From contig JAJEBR010000033.1 in the NCBI GenBank assembly GCA_022822445.1, forward strand, positions 186,001 to 250,000: DNA of 64,000 bases. Reading direction: 5' to 3'. The notes under the pieces were generated by a model, which searched no databases, was not told where the DNA came from, and saw only the letters and a list, made by a program, of their open reading frames with translations. This DNA is from Gemmatimonadota bacterium. GTDB lineage: Bacteria; Gemmatimonadota; Gemmatimonadetes; Longimicrobiales; Gaopeijiaceae. A program made the translations under genes and the position numbers. Positions 27,310-35,153 of this stretch are shown piece after piece. Numbering within the stretch: position 1 is the first letter of the stretch; each line of letters opens with the position of its first letter.

Positions 27310-28536
27310 ATGAGCGAACACAGTGCGAAAGACCAATCCCTCAGCCGAAGGGACGCGCTTGCGGCGATGGCCGCGGGGGCGGGCGTGGTGCTGTCCGGGT
27401 GCGGTCCGAATGAGGGAGTGGAGGGGGGCAGTGCGGGCGGGGCCGGTGAGGTGGCCACCGGAATCGCAGCCGACGGCGGCGCGCCCCAGGCCTGGGTCAA
27501 GGACCCATCCGCCTTCGTCCAGCACGGCACCAACCTGGAGACGCGGCTCGAAGATCTCGACGGTCTCCTCACCCCCAACGACCTGTTCTTCGTGCGGAAT
27601 CATGCGCCGACGCCGGTGATCGACGCCGCCTCCTACCGGCTGGCCGTCGGCGGGCCGGGCGCCGCGGCGGAAGTCGAGCTGTCGCTGGAGGACCTGCGAG
27701 GTCTCCCCGGCCACACGCTGATCTCGTATCTCGAGTGTGCCGGGAATTGGCGGGGGTTCTTCCAGCGGATCACCGGGCGGACCGCGTCGGGGAGCCAGTG
27801 GGGGACCGGAGCGGTCGGATGCGCCGAGTGGAGCGGGCCGCGGCTGGCGGACGTGCTCGCCCTGGCCGGGGTGCGGGACGATGCCGTCGACGTGAACGTC
27901 ATCGGGCTCGACGACGCCGAGTGGGCGCGGCCGATGCCGCTCGCGAAGGCGCTCGATCCGGACACGATCCTGGCCCTCACGATGAACGGCGAGGCGCTCC
28001 CGCCGGACCACGGCTTCCCCGTGCGGGTGGTGGTGCCGGGGTGGGTGGGATCGTCCAGCGTGAAGTGGGTGGGAAGGATCGAAGTCGCCACCGAACAGGT
28101 GTGGGTGGGGGCCAACACGACCTCGTACGTGCTGGTGGGAGAGGAATGGCCCGCGGACCGCTACGCCCCGGCCGATGGCGCGCCGATCACGACGGGCGCG
28201 GTGAGGAGCGCGCTCGCGCTGCCGTACCCGGGCGAACTCTCCGCGGGGACGCAGAGGTTGAGAGGGTTCGCCTACTCGCCGCACGGGGCGGTGAGGGGGG
28301 TGGAGTGGAACGTGAACGATGGGCCGTGGGCGCCAGCTCGGCTGATCGGCACGCCCGAGGCGCTGCCGCATGCGTGGGCCCGCTTCGAATTCGAGTGGGA
28401 CGCACACCCGGGGAGTCACGTCATCCGCACCCGTGCCACCGACGCCGCGGGAAACACGCAGCCGCTGGAGGGGGTGTACAACGCGAAGGGCTACCTGCTG
28501 AATGTCGCGCTGCCGCATCCGGTGGAAGTGGGCTGA
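27310..28536 (+). CDS. Molybdopterin sulfite dehydrogenase catalytic subunit (SorA/SoxC-like)
   Basis: The 408-residue protein has a twin-arginine-type start (SRRDALAAMAAGAGVVLSGCG). It then has an oxidoreductase molybdopterin domain (about 85-265) and a Mo-cofactor dimerisation domain (about 290-400). The molybdenum-ligating cysteine is in YLECAGNWRGFF, and the active-site region continues with GAVGCAEWSGPRL. This is the sulfite oxidase fold: oxidation of sulfite to sulfate in the periplasm. A c-type cytochrome gene follows about 100 bases downstream, which matches SorAB, where the cytochrome takes the electrons. SoxC is an alternative, but no sox genes are nearby. Confidence 0.87.
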   Translation: MSEHSAKDQSLSRRDALAAMAAGAGVVLSGCGPNEGVEGGSAGGAGEVATGIAADGGAPQAWVKDPSAFVQHGTNLETRLEDLDGLLTPNDLFFVRNHAPTPVIDAASYRLAVGGPGAAAEVELSLEDLRGLPGHTLISYLECAGNWRGFFQRITGRTASGSQWGTGAVGCAEWSGPRLADVLALAGVRDDAVDVNVIGLDDAEWARPMPLAKALDPDTILALTMNGEALPPDHGFPVRVVVPGWVGSSSVKWVGRIEVATEQVWVGANTTSYVLVGEEWPADRYAPADGAPITTGAVRSALALPYPGELSAGTQRLRGFAYSPHGAVRGVEWNVNDGPWAPARLIGTPEALPHAWARFEFEWDAHPGSHVIRTRATDAAGNTQPLEGVYNAKGYLLNVALPHPVEVG

Positions 28537-28537
28537 G

Positions 28538-28610
28538 CCCGGGAAGCGGCCGGACCGGGGGACGCGGCCCGAGCGGGGGACGCGGCCGGACCGGGGGAAG
28601 TCGCCTGAGC
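28538..28610 (+). repeat. GC-rich 18-bp tandem repeat between sorA-like and cytochrome genes
   Basis: Four imperfect copies of an 18-base unit with the core CCGGGGGACGCGGCC fill most of the 104-base spacer. The frame of the downstream cytochrome is open across it and would encode a Gly/Arg/Ser-rich stretch, but no ATG or GTG opens that frame in the spacer. Confidence 0.7.
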
Positions 28611-28640
28611 ACCGGACAACGGACTGAGGGAGGAACCGGG

Positions 28641-29021
28641 CTGAAGGCGCGAATCGCCTGCGTGGCGCTGGTCGGTTGGCTGGTCGCCTGCGGGCCGGCA
28701 GACGAAGTCCCGGAATCGCAGGTCGACGGGGAGCAGACCTATGTCATGCGTTGCGGCTACTGTCACGATGTCACCAACGGGATCGGTGCGGAACTCACGC
28801 CCAGGGTCCTGGCCGCCTACTCGACCGTCGGAGGGCTGGACAGCTATCTCCGTTTCGCGATGCCGCACGAGACACCCGGCTCCCTGCCATCCGCCGAGTA
28901 CGAAGCCATCCTCGCCTACCTGATCGAGAGCCGGGAGCTCGTGGCGGACGATGGGGATCCGCGGGACCTTCCGCCGTCGACCCAACTTCGGGTCGCTGAC
29001 AGCGAGCGGCCCGGCAACTGA
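28641..29021 (+). CDS. Small c-type cytochrome lipoprotein (SorB-like)
   Basis: The product is about 126 residues: a hydrophobic leader ending in the lipobox LVAC, then a single-haem cytochrome c domain with CGYCH (about residue 38) and a candidate distal methionine in RFAMPHETPGSLP. Such a protein would accept electrons from the adjacent sulfite dehydrogenase and hand them to the respiratory chain. The only in-frame start near the leader is a CTG at 28641, placed 7 bases after GGGAGG (28628-28633). This is an unusual start codon, and the spacing is what supports it. Confidence 0.75.
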   Translation: MKARIACVALVGWLVACGPADEVPESQVDGEQTYVMRCGYCHDVTNGIGAELTPRVLAAYSTVGGLDSYLRFAMPHETPGSLPSAEYEAILAYLIESRELVADDGDPRDLPPSTQLRVADSERPGN

Positions 29022-29116
29022 TTCGCGGGGTCCGGCCGCAATCCCGCGGCAGGACCGGTCAGGTGTCACTCGATCTGCCGCGCGGAGGCGGCGGTCAATT
29101 GCAACGATCATGGAAG

Positions 29117-29160
29117 TGTAATGTTTACATGACATTATGTCATGCAAACTTGACGGCCCC
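29117..29160 (+). repeat. Dispersed 45-bp element, copy G
   Basis: TGTAATG (29117), ATGACA (29129-29134), 17-base spacer, then GACGGC at the -10-like position (a poor match). It lies in the 211-base gap before the Rpn-type nuclease gene and points to it. An ATG inside the repeat opens the downstream frame but is probably not the true start. Confidence 0.78.
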
Positions 29161-29232
29161 ATCCAGCCATGTATCCGCCCGGCTACCCATGCGACTATTC
29201 GCGGGAAGGAGCGCCGGGCCCTCGGTTCCGCA

Positions 29233-30399
29233 ATGGGAACTCACCCCGGCCTGCCAGTCCCGCGAATACCCAGCAAACGCCGGAGGCCACGATTGTCCCG
29301 AAGACACGACCAGTCATACAAGCTGCTGTTTTCCCTTCCGCTGGCGGTCGAGCACCTCTTCCGCCGTTATATCGACGATGACCTGGCCGGCGAGTTGGAC
29401 TTCGACCGGGTCGAGTACCTTGCCACCGAGCGCACTGGACCCGGCCTGACCCGCTCGCTGGCCGATCTCGTATGCCGGATCCGTTTTCGTGGAAGCTCCC
29501 GCTATCTGCTCTTCGCGCTGGAATTCCAATCGACGGTCGACCGCTTCATGGCCCTGCGGGCGCTCGCGTATGTCGTCGGCGCGTACCGCGGACTGGTGGC
29601 CTCGAAGCGCCGCCGGAGAAGGTTGGGTCCGCGCGGCTTGCTGCCTCCGGCGCTCACCGTGACCATCTACAACGGACGACGACCCTGGACCGCCCCGTAC
29701 AATGTCTTCGACCTCATCGAGCCGGTGCAGGGCTGGCTCGCCGGCCGCCAGCCGAGCCTCCGCCACCAGGTGCTTGACCTTCGGCGGTTGGCACGCCAAC
29801 GTCCGATGGGGCCGAATGTGGTGTCCTGGATCGCGAGCCTGGAGTCGGACCCGTCGCCCGCGAACATTACGCGCGTGGTGCGGGAGGTGGCGGAGACCTA
29901 CGGGGGACCGGAGCACGCGAGGCTCCGCGAGGCGTTCCGGGAATGGGTGCTGGGAGCCGCGGAATCGTGGGGGATTGACAACACTGTGCTGGAACAAGTG
30001 CAGTCGCTGAAGGAGGCGGAAATGATCTATGCGGGTGTGGAGGAGCTGAAGGAGCAGTTCTTCGAGAAGCTGGAGAAGGCGCGGGCGAAGATCCTCGCGG
30101 AGGGCTTGGCGGAGGGCTTGGAGAAGGGCCGCGCGCAGGGCTTGGAGAAGGGCCGCGCACAGGGCGTGGTCGAGGGCCGCGCACAGGGCGTGGTCGAGGG
30201 CCGTGCCGAGGGCCGTGCCTCCCTGGTCTGCCGACAGGCGAGGCTCAGGTTCGGAGCGCAAACAGCCGACCGGCTCACGAAACTGCTTCAGGGCGCCACC
30301 GATCTTGAATGCATCGACCGGATCGGCGATCTGGTCATCGAATGCGAGACGGGCGCGGAACTGCTGGAGCGGGCTCGCGAGGGGCTGGGCCGCGTCTAA
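29233..30399 (+). CDS. Rpn/PD-(D/E)XK-type nuclease or transposase-like protein
   Basis: The 388-residue protein matches the Rpn-like group (transposase_31/PD-(D/E)XK): DQSYKLLFSLPLAVEHLFRRY, then LADLVCRIRFRG-SSRYLLFALEFQSTVD, where the D, E and Q occupy positions of the nuclease core, and TVTIYNGRRPWTAP. The C-terminus has the usual highly charged repeats, here EGLEKGRAQG and EGRAQGVV units (about 290-340). The family is linked to RecA-independent DNA cleavage and recombination, and copies spread between genomes. The ATG at 29233 is chosen because the earlier ATG lies in repeat copy G. Confidence 0.82.
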   Translation: MGTHPGLPVPRIPSKRRRPRLSRRHDQSYKLLFSLPLAVEHLFRRYIDDDLAGELDFDRVEYLATERTGPGLTRSLADLVCRIRFRGSSRYLLFALEFQSTVDRFMALRALAYVVGAYRGLVASKRRRRRLGPRGLLPPALTVTIYNGRRPWTAPYNVFDLIEPVQGWLAGRQPSLRHQVLDLRRLARQRPMGPNVVSWIASLESDPSPANITRVVREVAETYGGPEHARLREAFREWVLGAAESWGIDNTVLEQVQSLKEAEMIYAGVEELKEQFFEKLEKARAKILAEGLAEGLEKGRAQGLEKGRAQGVVEGRAQGVVEGRAEGRASLVCRQARLRFGAQTADRLTKLLQGATDLECIDRIGDLVIECETGAELLERAREGLGRV

Positions 30400-30438
30400 C
30401 CCGCGGCAAGCCGGCAGAGGTCGACCCTTCCAGTTGTT

Positions 30439-31941
30439 CTACGCGGGAGCTGTCGTCAGAGGCGGGACTCGAACCGACCACGGCCGGGCCCGCTCCAATT
30501 GGCCCGCAAGACGCAGCAGTGCTGCTTCGTCACCCACCCGGGCCACGAAGTGCACGCCGATCGGGAGGCCCGCGTCGGTCCAATGCAGCGGCACCGACAT
30601 CGCCGGCTGACCGCTGATGTTGAAGACCGGTGTCCACGGGGTGAAGTCGAAGGCTGTCTCTCCCATCCGGTCGAGCAGGCCGGCCAGCTTGATGAGACGG
30701 CCGGAGCCGATCAGGCCCAACAGGCGCAGAAGCTGCTGTTCGAACCGGCTGGGCGGGAGAGCGCCGAGCTTCGGTGGTGGCTTGGCGAGGGTGGGGGTCA
30801 AGAGAATGTCCCAATCCTCGAAGAAGCGGGCGGCGGTTCTGCCGGATTCCTCCAGCACGCGGAGCGAATCGGCGAACTCCCTGGCCGAGAGCGCCCCGGA
30901 CAGCAGGCCGAGTGCCCAGGTCAGCGGCTCCAGCTCCCCTCTTCGCGGCTTCCTCCCCAGCGCCCGCCGCGCCCCCTCGAGATCGGCGCCCGTTTCCGCC
31001 ACCATCATGCGGAGAAACGCCCGCGCGAACGCCGGGCCATCCACGCGGGGCGACCGCTCGGCGACCTCGTGGCCAAGCTCCTCCAGAAGCGTCACGGTTT
31101 CCCCCACCGCCTCCACGCAGTCGGCGTGGACGGCGCGACCCAGCATCGGTTCGCTCGTCCATGCGATGCGCAGGCGACCCGGATCCGTCTCCGGCTCCCG
31201 GGCGAACGGCCCCGCCGGCGGCGCGATCCGGTAGGGCGCGCCCGGCTCCGGCCCGTGGGTCGCGTCGAGCATCGCCGCGCTGTCCCGCACCGAGCGGGTA
31301 AGCACATGCTCGACGACCGCACCGCGCCACGGTTCCCCGCGCTCCGGCCCCGGGGGGGTGCGGCCCCGGGTGGGCTTCAGCCCGAAGAGCCCGCAGCACG
31401 ACGCCGGCATGCGGATCGAACCCGCCCCGTCCCCACCACCCGCCATCGGCACGATCCTCGCCGCCACCGCCGCCGCGGATCCACCACTTGATCCTCCCGG
31501 CGTGCGGTCCAGCGCCCATGGGTTGCGGCACGGTCCCCACAACTCCGGTTCAGTGTACGGCAGCAGTCCGAACTCGGGCAGGTTGGTCTTGCCCAGAACG
31601 CTGACCCCGGTCGCGCGCAACCGCCGCACCAGCTCCGTGTCCGCGTCCCGCGCGCGACCCTCCAGCAGTCGGCTGCCCCGCGATGTCGGGTGACCGGCGT
31701 AGTCGCTCAGCAGGTCCTTCGCCAGAAAGGGCACGCCACTGAATACGCCGGACGGGGCCGCGCGCTCCACCCTCACCCGAGCTTCGTCATCCATCCTGTA
31801 GACCACCGCGTTCAGCAGCGGATTGACAGACTCCAGCCGTTCGATGGCAAGGTCGATCAGTTCCATCCTGGTCACCAGGCGCGCCCGGACGAGTTCCGCA
31901 AGCGCGATCGCGTCGCAACTCGTGTATTCGTCCTGGGTCAT
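30439..31941 (-). CDS. Amidase signature family hydrolase
   Basis: The 500-residue protein carries the amidase signature Ser-cisSer-Lys triad: lysine in GVPFLAKDL and the serines in [17 protein letters not shown] with [21 protein letters not shown]. Downstream segments include [16 protein letters not shown] and [12 protein letters not shown], both typical. Such enzymes hydrolyse a wide range of amides; lacking gatB/gatC nearby, it is unlikely to be GatA. The ATG at 31941 follows an AGAGG sequence; the longer frame runs back through repeat copy H and is not preferred. Cytoplasmic. Divergent from the TolC-type gene. Confidence 0.9.
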   Translation of the reverse strand: MTQDEYTSCDAIALAELVRARLVTRMELIDLAIERLESVNPLLNAVVYRMDDEARVRVERAAPSGVFSGVPFLAKDLLSDYAGHPTSRGSRLLEGRARDADTELVRRLRATGVSVLGKTNLPEFGLLPYTEPELWGPCRNPWALDRTPGGSSGGSAAAVAARIVPMAGGGDGAGSIRMPASCCGLFGLKPTRGRTPPGPERGEPWRGAVVEHVLTRSVRDSAAMLDATHGPEPGAPYRIAPPAGPFAREPETDPGRLRIAWTSEPMLGRAVHADCVEAVGETVTLLEELGHEVAERSPRVDGPAFARAFLRMMVAETGADLEGARRALGRKPRRGELEPLTWALGLLSGALSAREFADSLRVLEESGRTAARFFEDWDILLTPTLAKPPPKLGALPPSRFEQQLLRLLGLIGSGRLIKLAGLLDRMGETAFDFTPWTPVFNISGQPAMSVPLHWTDAGLPIGVHFVARVGDEAALLRLAGQLERARPWSVRVPPLTTAPA

Positions 31942-32095
31942 CTCTGCCTCTGTCCTTTCGCCGATCAGCCCGTGCAATAAACACCGCGTGAGCACCGAGA
32001 GCCGAGAGGCATCGCGCCGGCAAGGCACCTTCAGAGGTGAATGGAAAGCCATTCGGCCGAAAGGCAACGAAGAGCGGAGCCACGAAGACGTGAAC

Positions 32096-32140
32096 TGTAA
32101 GCAGAACGTGACATTTCGTAAAGCGGACATTACGGTTTGG
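32096..32140 (+). repeat. Dispersed 45-bp element, copy H
   Basis: TGTAAG (32096), GTGACA (32108-32113), 17-base spacer with GTAAAG, TACGGT (32131-32136). It lies in the 378-base divergent region between the amidase and the RND efflux operon, pointing to the efflux operon. The upstream flank (GCAACGAAGAGCGGAG) resembles the flank of copies B and L. Nothing else recognisable is in this gap. Confidence 0.8.
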
Positions 32141-32319
32141 CTGGGTGGACAAAGCGGCCGAAGCGGGAACATCGCTGGTCACACGCCGCGGGGGTGTTGT
32201 CCACGAGCCCAGCCGAGCGGATTCCACGGCGGGCAAGCCGGGCCCCGGCGTTCAATCCTTCATTTGCCACCGACGCCGGCCGAAGCGAGAATCGTTGGGA
32301 ACACATCAGGGAGGCGCTT

Positions 32320-33570
32320 GTGCGCGCAATACCCATATTGGCGATCCTGGTCCTTGGCGCGGTTCTTTTCCCGTACGAGGGGGCGCTGGCCCAGAGTGCG
32401 GTGCGACGCGTGACGATGGCCGAGGCTATCGAGGCGTTCGGGTCGAGCAGTCTCGCACTTCGGACCGCGCGCGCCGAGGCGGACGAAGCTGTCGGGCTGG
32501 CCCGCCAATACCGCAGCTACGCCAATCCGGCGTTCTCGCTGGTTCACGAATCGCTTGGCGGCTCGGAGAACGAATACTGGGAGACGATTGCCGGGGTCTC
32601 CCAGCGAGTGGAGTGGCCCCGGCTCACTGCTTCGCGCTCCCGGGTGGCCGCACACATGGTCAATGTCGCCGCGGCACGGTTCCGCGCCGACTCCGTGCGC
32701 CTGGCCTTCGAGGTGCGCGAGGCGTACGTGACGGCCTGGCTCGCGGAGAAAACCGAAGAAACCAGGCGCGAGGACGCCGATGTGATCCGGATGGTCGCGG
32801 CGGCCGCGGACACCCGGCTGGAGGCGGGGGACATCTCCCGGTACGAAGCGCGTCGGCTGCGACTGCTTGCCGCCGAGGCCGAACGCGAGGTGTCGGATGC
32901 CGCCATCGAGGCTCGCGCCGCCCGCAGGAAGCTGGCTCTTCTGATCGCGCCTGACGCCGGGTTGCACGAGGCGGGGCCTGCGGTGGAGCTTACGGGACTT
33001 CCCCCCGTGATCGCCCCCGAAGCGGCCCTTGCTGCGCTCGGCGAGAGGCCGGATCTGGAGGCCGCGTCCCGAGATCTCGACGCCGCGAGGGCCCGCTCCC
33101 AGGTCGCGATGGCCGCCTGGGTGCCCGGTCCGACGCTCAGCCTGGGGTACAAGGACCAGCGCGGCGGTCTGTCGGGGGCAGCTCTGTCGGTGGACGTTCC
33201 GATGCCGGTTTTCGACCGGGGCGCCGGCGACCGGTACGGTGCAAGCGCCCGGGCGAGGGCGGCCGCGCATGGCCTGGAACTCGCGCGGCGGCTGGCCGAG
33301 ATCGACCTGATGACCGCCGCGGACCGGTACGCTTCCAATCGCGCGAACCTCGCAGCCATGGGAGACGACCTGCTCGCCCACGCCGATTTCGTGTTGAGCG
33401 CGGCGAGGGTCGCATACGCCGAGGGTCAAATGAACCAGACGGATCTTGTGGACGCGGCCAACGCCTACCAGGACGCCCGCATCAGTGCTTTTTCGCTTCG
33501 CGCCGCAGCCTGGATCGCGTACTACGACCTGTTGCGCGCGATGGCCCAGGCCCCGGGGGAGGAATCGTGA
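32320..33570 (+). CDS. TolC/CzcC family outer membrane efflux protein
   Basis: GTG start, 416 residues, with CAGGGAGG just upstream and a signal peptide (AIPILAILVLGAVLFPYEGALAQ). Two OEP repeats follow, rich in Ala, Arg and Glu with long coiled-coil helices, including AYVTAWLAEKTEETRREDADVI and ARRKLALLI. It forms the outer membrane channel of a tripartite pump with the next two genes. The stop overlaps the adaptor start (GTGA). The pair with an HME-type RND pump points to metal cation export. Confidence 0.9.
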   Translation: MRAIPILAILVLGAVLFPYEGALAQSAVRRVTMAEAIEAFGSSSLALRTARAEADEAVGLARQYRSYANPAFSLVHESLGGSENEYWETIAGVSQRVEWPRLTASRSRVAAHMVNVAAARFRADSVRLAFEVREAYVTAWLAEKTEETRREDADVIRMVAAAADTRLEAGDISRYEARRLRLLAAEAEREVSDAAIEARAARRKLALLIAPDAGLHEAGPAVELTGLPPVIAPEAALAALGERPDLEAASRDLDAARARSQVAMAAWVPGPTLSLGYKDQRGGLSGAALSVDVPMPVFDRGAGDRYGASARARAAAHGLELARRLAEIDLMTAADRYASNRANLAAMGDDLLAHADFVLSAARVAYAEGQMNQTDLVDAANAYQDARISAFSLRAAAWIAYYDLLRAMAQAPGEES

Positions 33571-35099
33571 GCGGGGGAGTCGCGGCGGGCTCGCCGGGGA
33601 CCTGGGCGGCTGGCGTCCTCGTCGTGACAGCTGCCGGGCTCTCGGCCTGCGGCGGTCCGGCCGCCGACCCGGCCGCCGAGGCTGATCACTCGCACGCGGG
33701 CGGGGGCGTAGTCACTCACTGGACGGACGAGCTGGAGCTCTTCGTCGAGTACCCGCCCCACGTCAGGGACGCACCCAGCGACCCCTGGGCGATCCACCTC
33801 ACCTGGCTCGAGGACTGGCAGCCCGTGCGGGAGGGAATCCTCACCCTGCTGTTGCGCGGACCCGGCGGCGCACGGGAGGAGATCGTGATGGATGCGCCGG
33901 ACCGGCAGGGCGTCTTCACCGCGACGCCCTCCCTACCGGCCACCGGCACCTGGCGGGCCGACATGACGTTGGCTGCGCGGGGCGGCGAGCACGCGATCCC
34001 GATCGGGCAGTTCCAGGTCTTCGAGAGTGAGGACGCCCTGCCCCACGACGTGGAGGAGCCGCTGCCCGGACTCATCGCCCTGCTGAAGGAACAGCAGTGG
34101 ACCATGCCGTTTGCGGTGGGGGTGGCGGAGGTGCGCCAGATCGCGCGGTCGATCTCGGCCAGCGGCGAGATCGCGGCGCCCGCGAGCGGCCTCGCGCATG
34201 TGTCGACGCCCGTGGCGGGGTTGATCGTGGCGGGAGGGCCGGCTCTCGCACCCGGCGATCCGGTGAGCGCCGGCCAGATGCTGGCGGTGATCGCGCCGGC
34301 GAGTATCGACAACTCCTACGCGCGACTGCGGGCCGACTTCGTGGAGGCGCGGCGCGAGGCGGAGCGGGCCGAGCGCCTCTTCGCGGCGGGGGCCATCGCG
34401 CAGCGCCGCCTGGAAGAGGCGCGGCACGAACTCGACGTCGCGCAGGCGGCCTTCGAGTCGATCGGCGGCACCCCACCCGGCGAGGAGGATGGCACCGACC
34501 CGCACCTCTACCGCCTGCGTACGCCCATCGGGGGCGTGATCGCCGACCGCCACGTCGCCCCCGGCCAGCACGTCGACGCCGGCACGCACGCCTTCACCGT
34601 CGTCAACCCGGCCACCCTATGGTTCGTGGCCCGCGTCCCCGCCCGGCACGCCGCCGTGCTCGGCGACCTGCGCGGCGCCTGGTTCACGGTAGAGGGCACC
34701 GAACGCGTGCACACGGCGGCGCGCCTCGTCTCGGTCGGCAGCGTCATCGACCCGGACAGCCGCACGCTGCCCGTCCGCTTCGCCGTCGCGAACCCCGACC
34801 GCGCCCTCAAGGTGGGGATGCTCGCCGACGGACACCTCCTCGTGGGCGACCCCGTCGAGGGGATCGCGGTGCCGGCCGCCGCCATCCAGGACGAGGACGG
34901 TCTCCCGGTGGTGTACGTGAAGGTGGGCGGCGAGGCGTTCCTGCGGCGCGTGGTGGAACTCGGCCCCTCCGACGGAATCTGGACGATCGTCATGGCGGGG
35001 GTCGCGGCGGGCGAGCAGGTCGTCACCACAGGCGCGTACCAGGTGAAGCTCGCCTCGCTCGGTGACGTGGAGATCTCCGACCACGGCCACCCGCATTGA
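33567..35099 (+). CDS. RND efflux periplasmic adaptor lipoprotein (CusB/CzcB-like)
   Basis: The 510-residue protein is a lipoprotein (TAAGLSAC). A His-containing segment (ADHSHAGGG) precedes an extra N-terminal beta domain (about 50-160), then the membrane-fusion core: a lipoyl half (GEIAAPASGLAHVSTPVAGLIVAGG), a coiled-coil hairpin (YARLRADFVEARREAERAERLFAAG), a second lipoyl half (RLRTPIGGVIADRHVAPGQHVDAG), and beta-barrel and membrane-proximal domains. It links the TolC-type channel to the RND pump. The His-rich tail may bind metal, as in CzcB/CusB relatives, but this is inferred. Confidence 0.9.
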   Translation: MSGGVAAGSPGTWAAGVLVVTAAGLSACGGPAADPAAEADHSHAGGGVVTHWTDELELFVEYPPHVRDAPSDPWAIHLTWLEDWQPVREGILTLLLRGPGGAREEIVMDAPDRQGVFTATPSLPATGTWRADMTLAARGGEHAIPIGQFQVFESEDALPHDVEEPLPGLIALLKEQQWTMPFAVGVAEVRQIARSISASGEIAAPASGLAHVSTPVAGLIVAGGPALAPGDPVSAGQMLAVIAPASIDNSYARLRADFVEARREAERAERLFAAGAIAQRRLEEARHELDVAQAAFESIGGTPPGEEDGTDPHLYRLRTPIGGVIADRHVAPGQHVDAGTHAFTVVNPATLWFVARVPARHAAVLGDLRGAWFTVEGTERVHTAARLVSVGSVIDPDSRTLPVRFAVANPDRALKVGMLADGHLLVGDPVEGIAVPAAAIQDEDGLPVVYVKVGGEAFLRRVVELGPSDGIWTIVMAGVAAGEQVVTTGAYQVKLASLGDVEISDHGHPH

Positions 35100-35153
35100 G
35101 GCGGCCGCATCGGGCGATGGGGTCGCGCGCGAACGGCGAAGGGAGCCACACCG

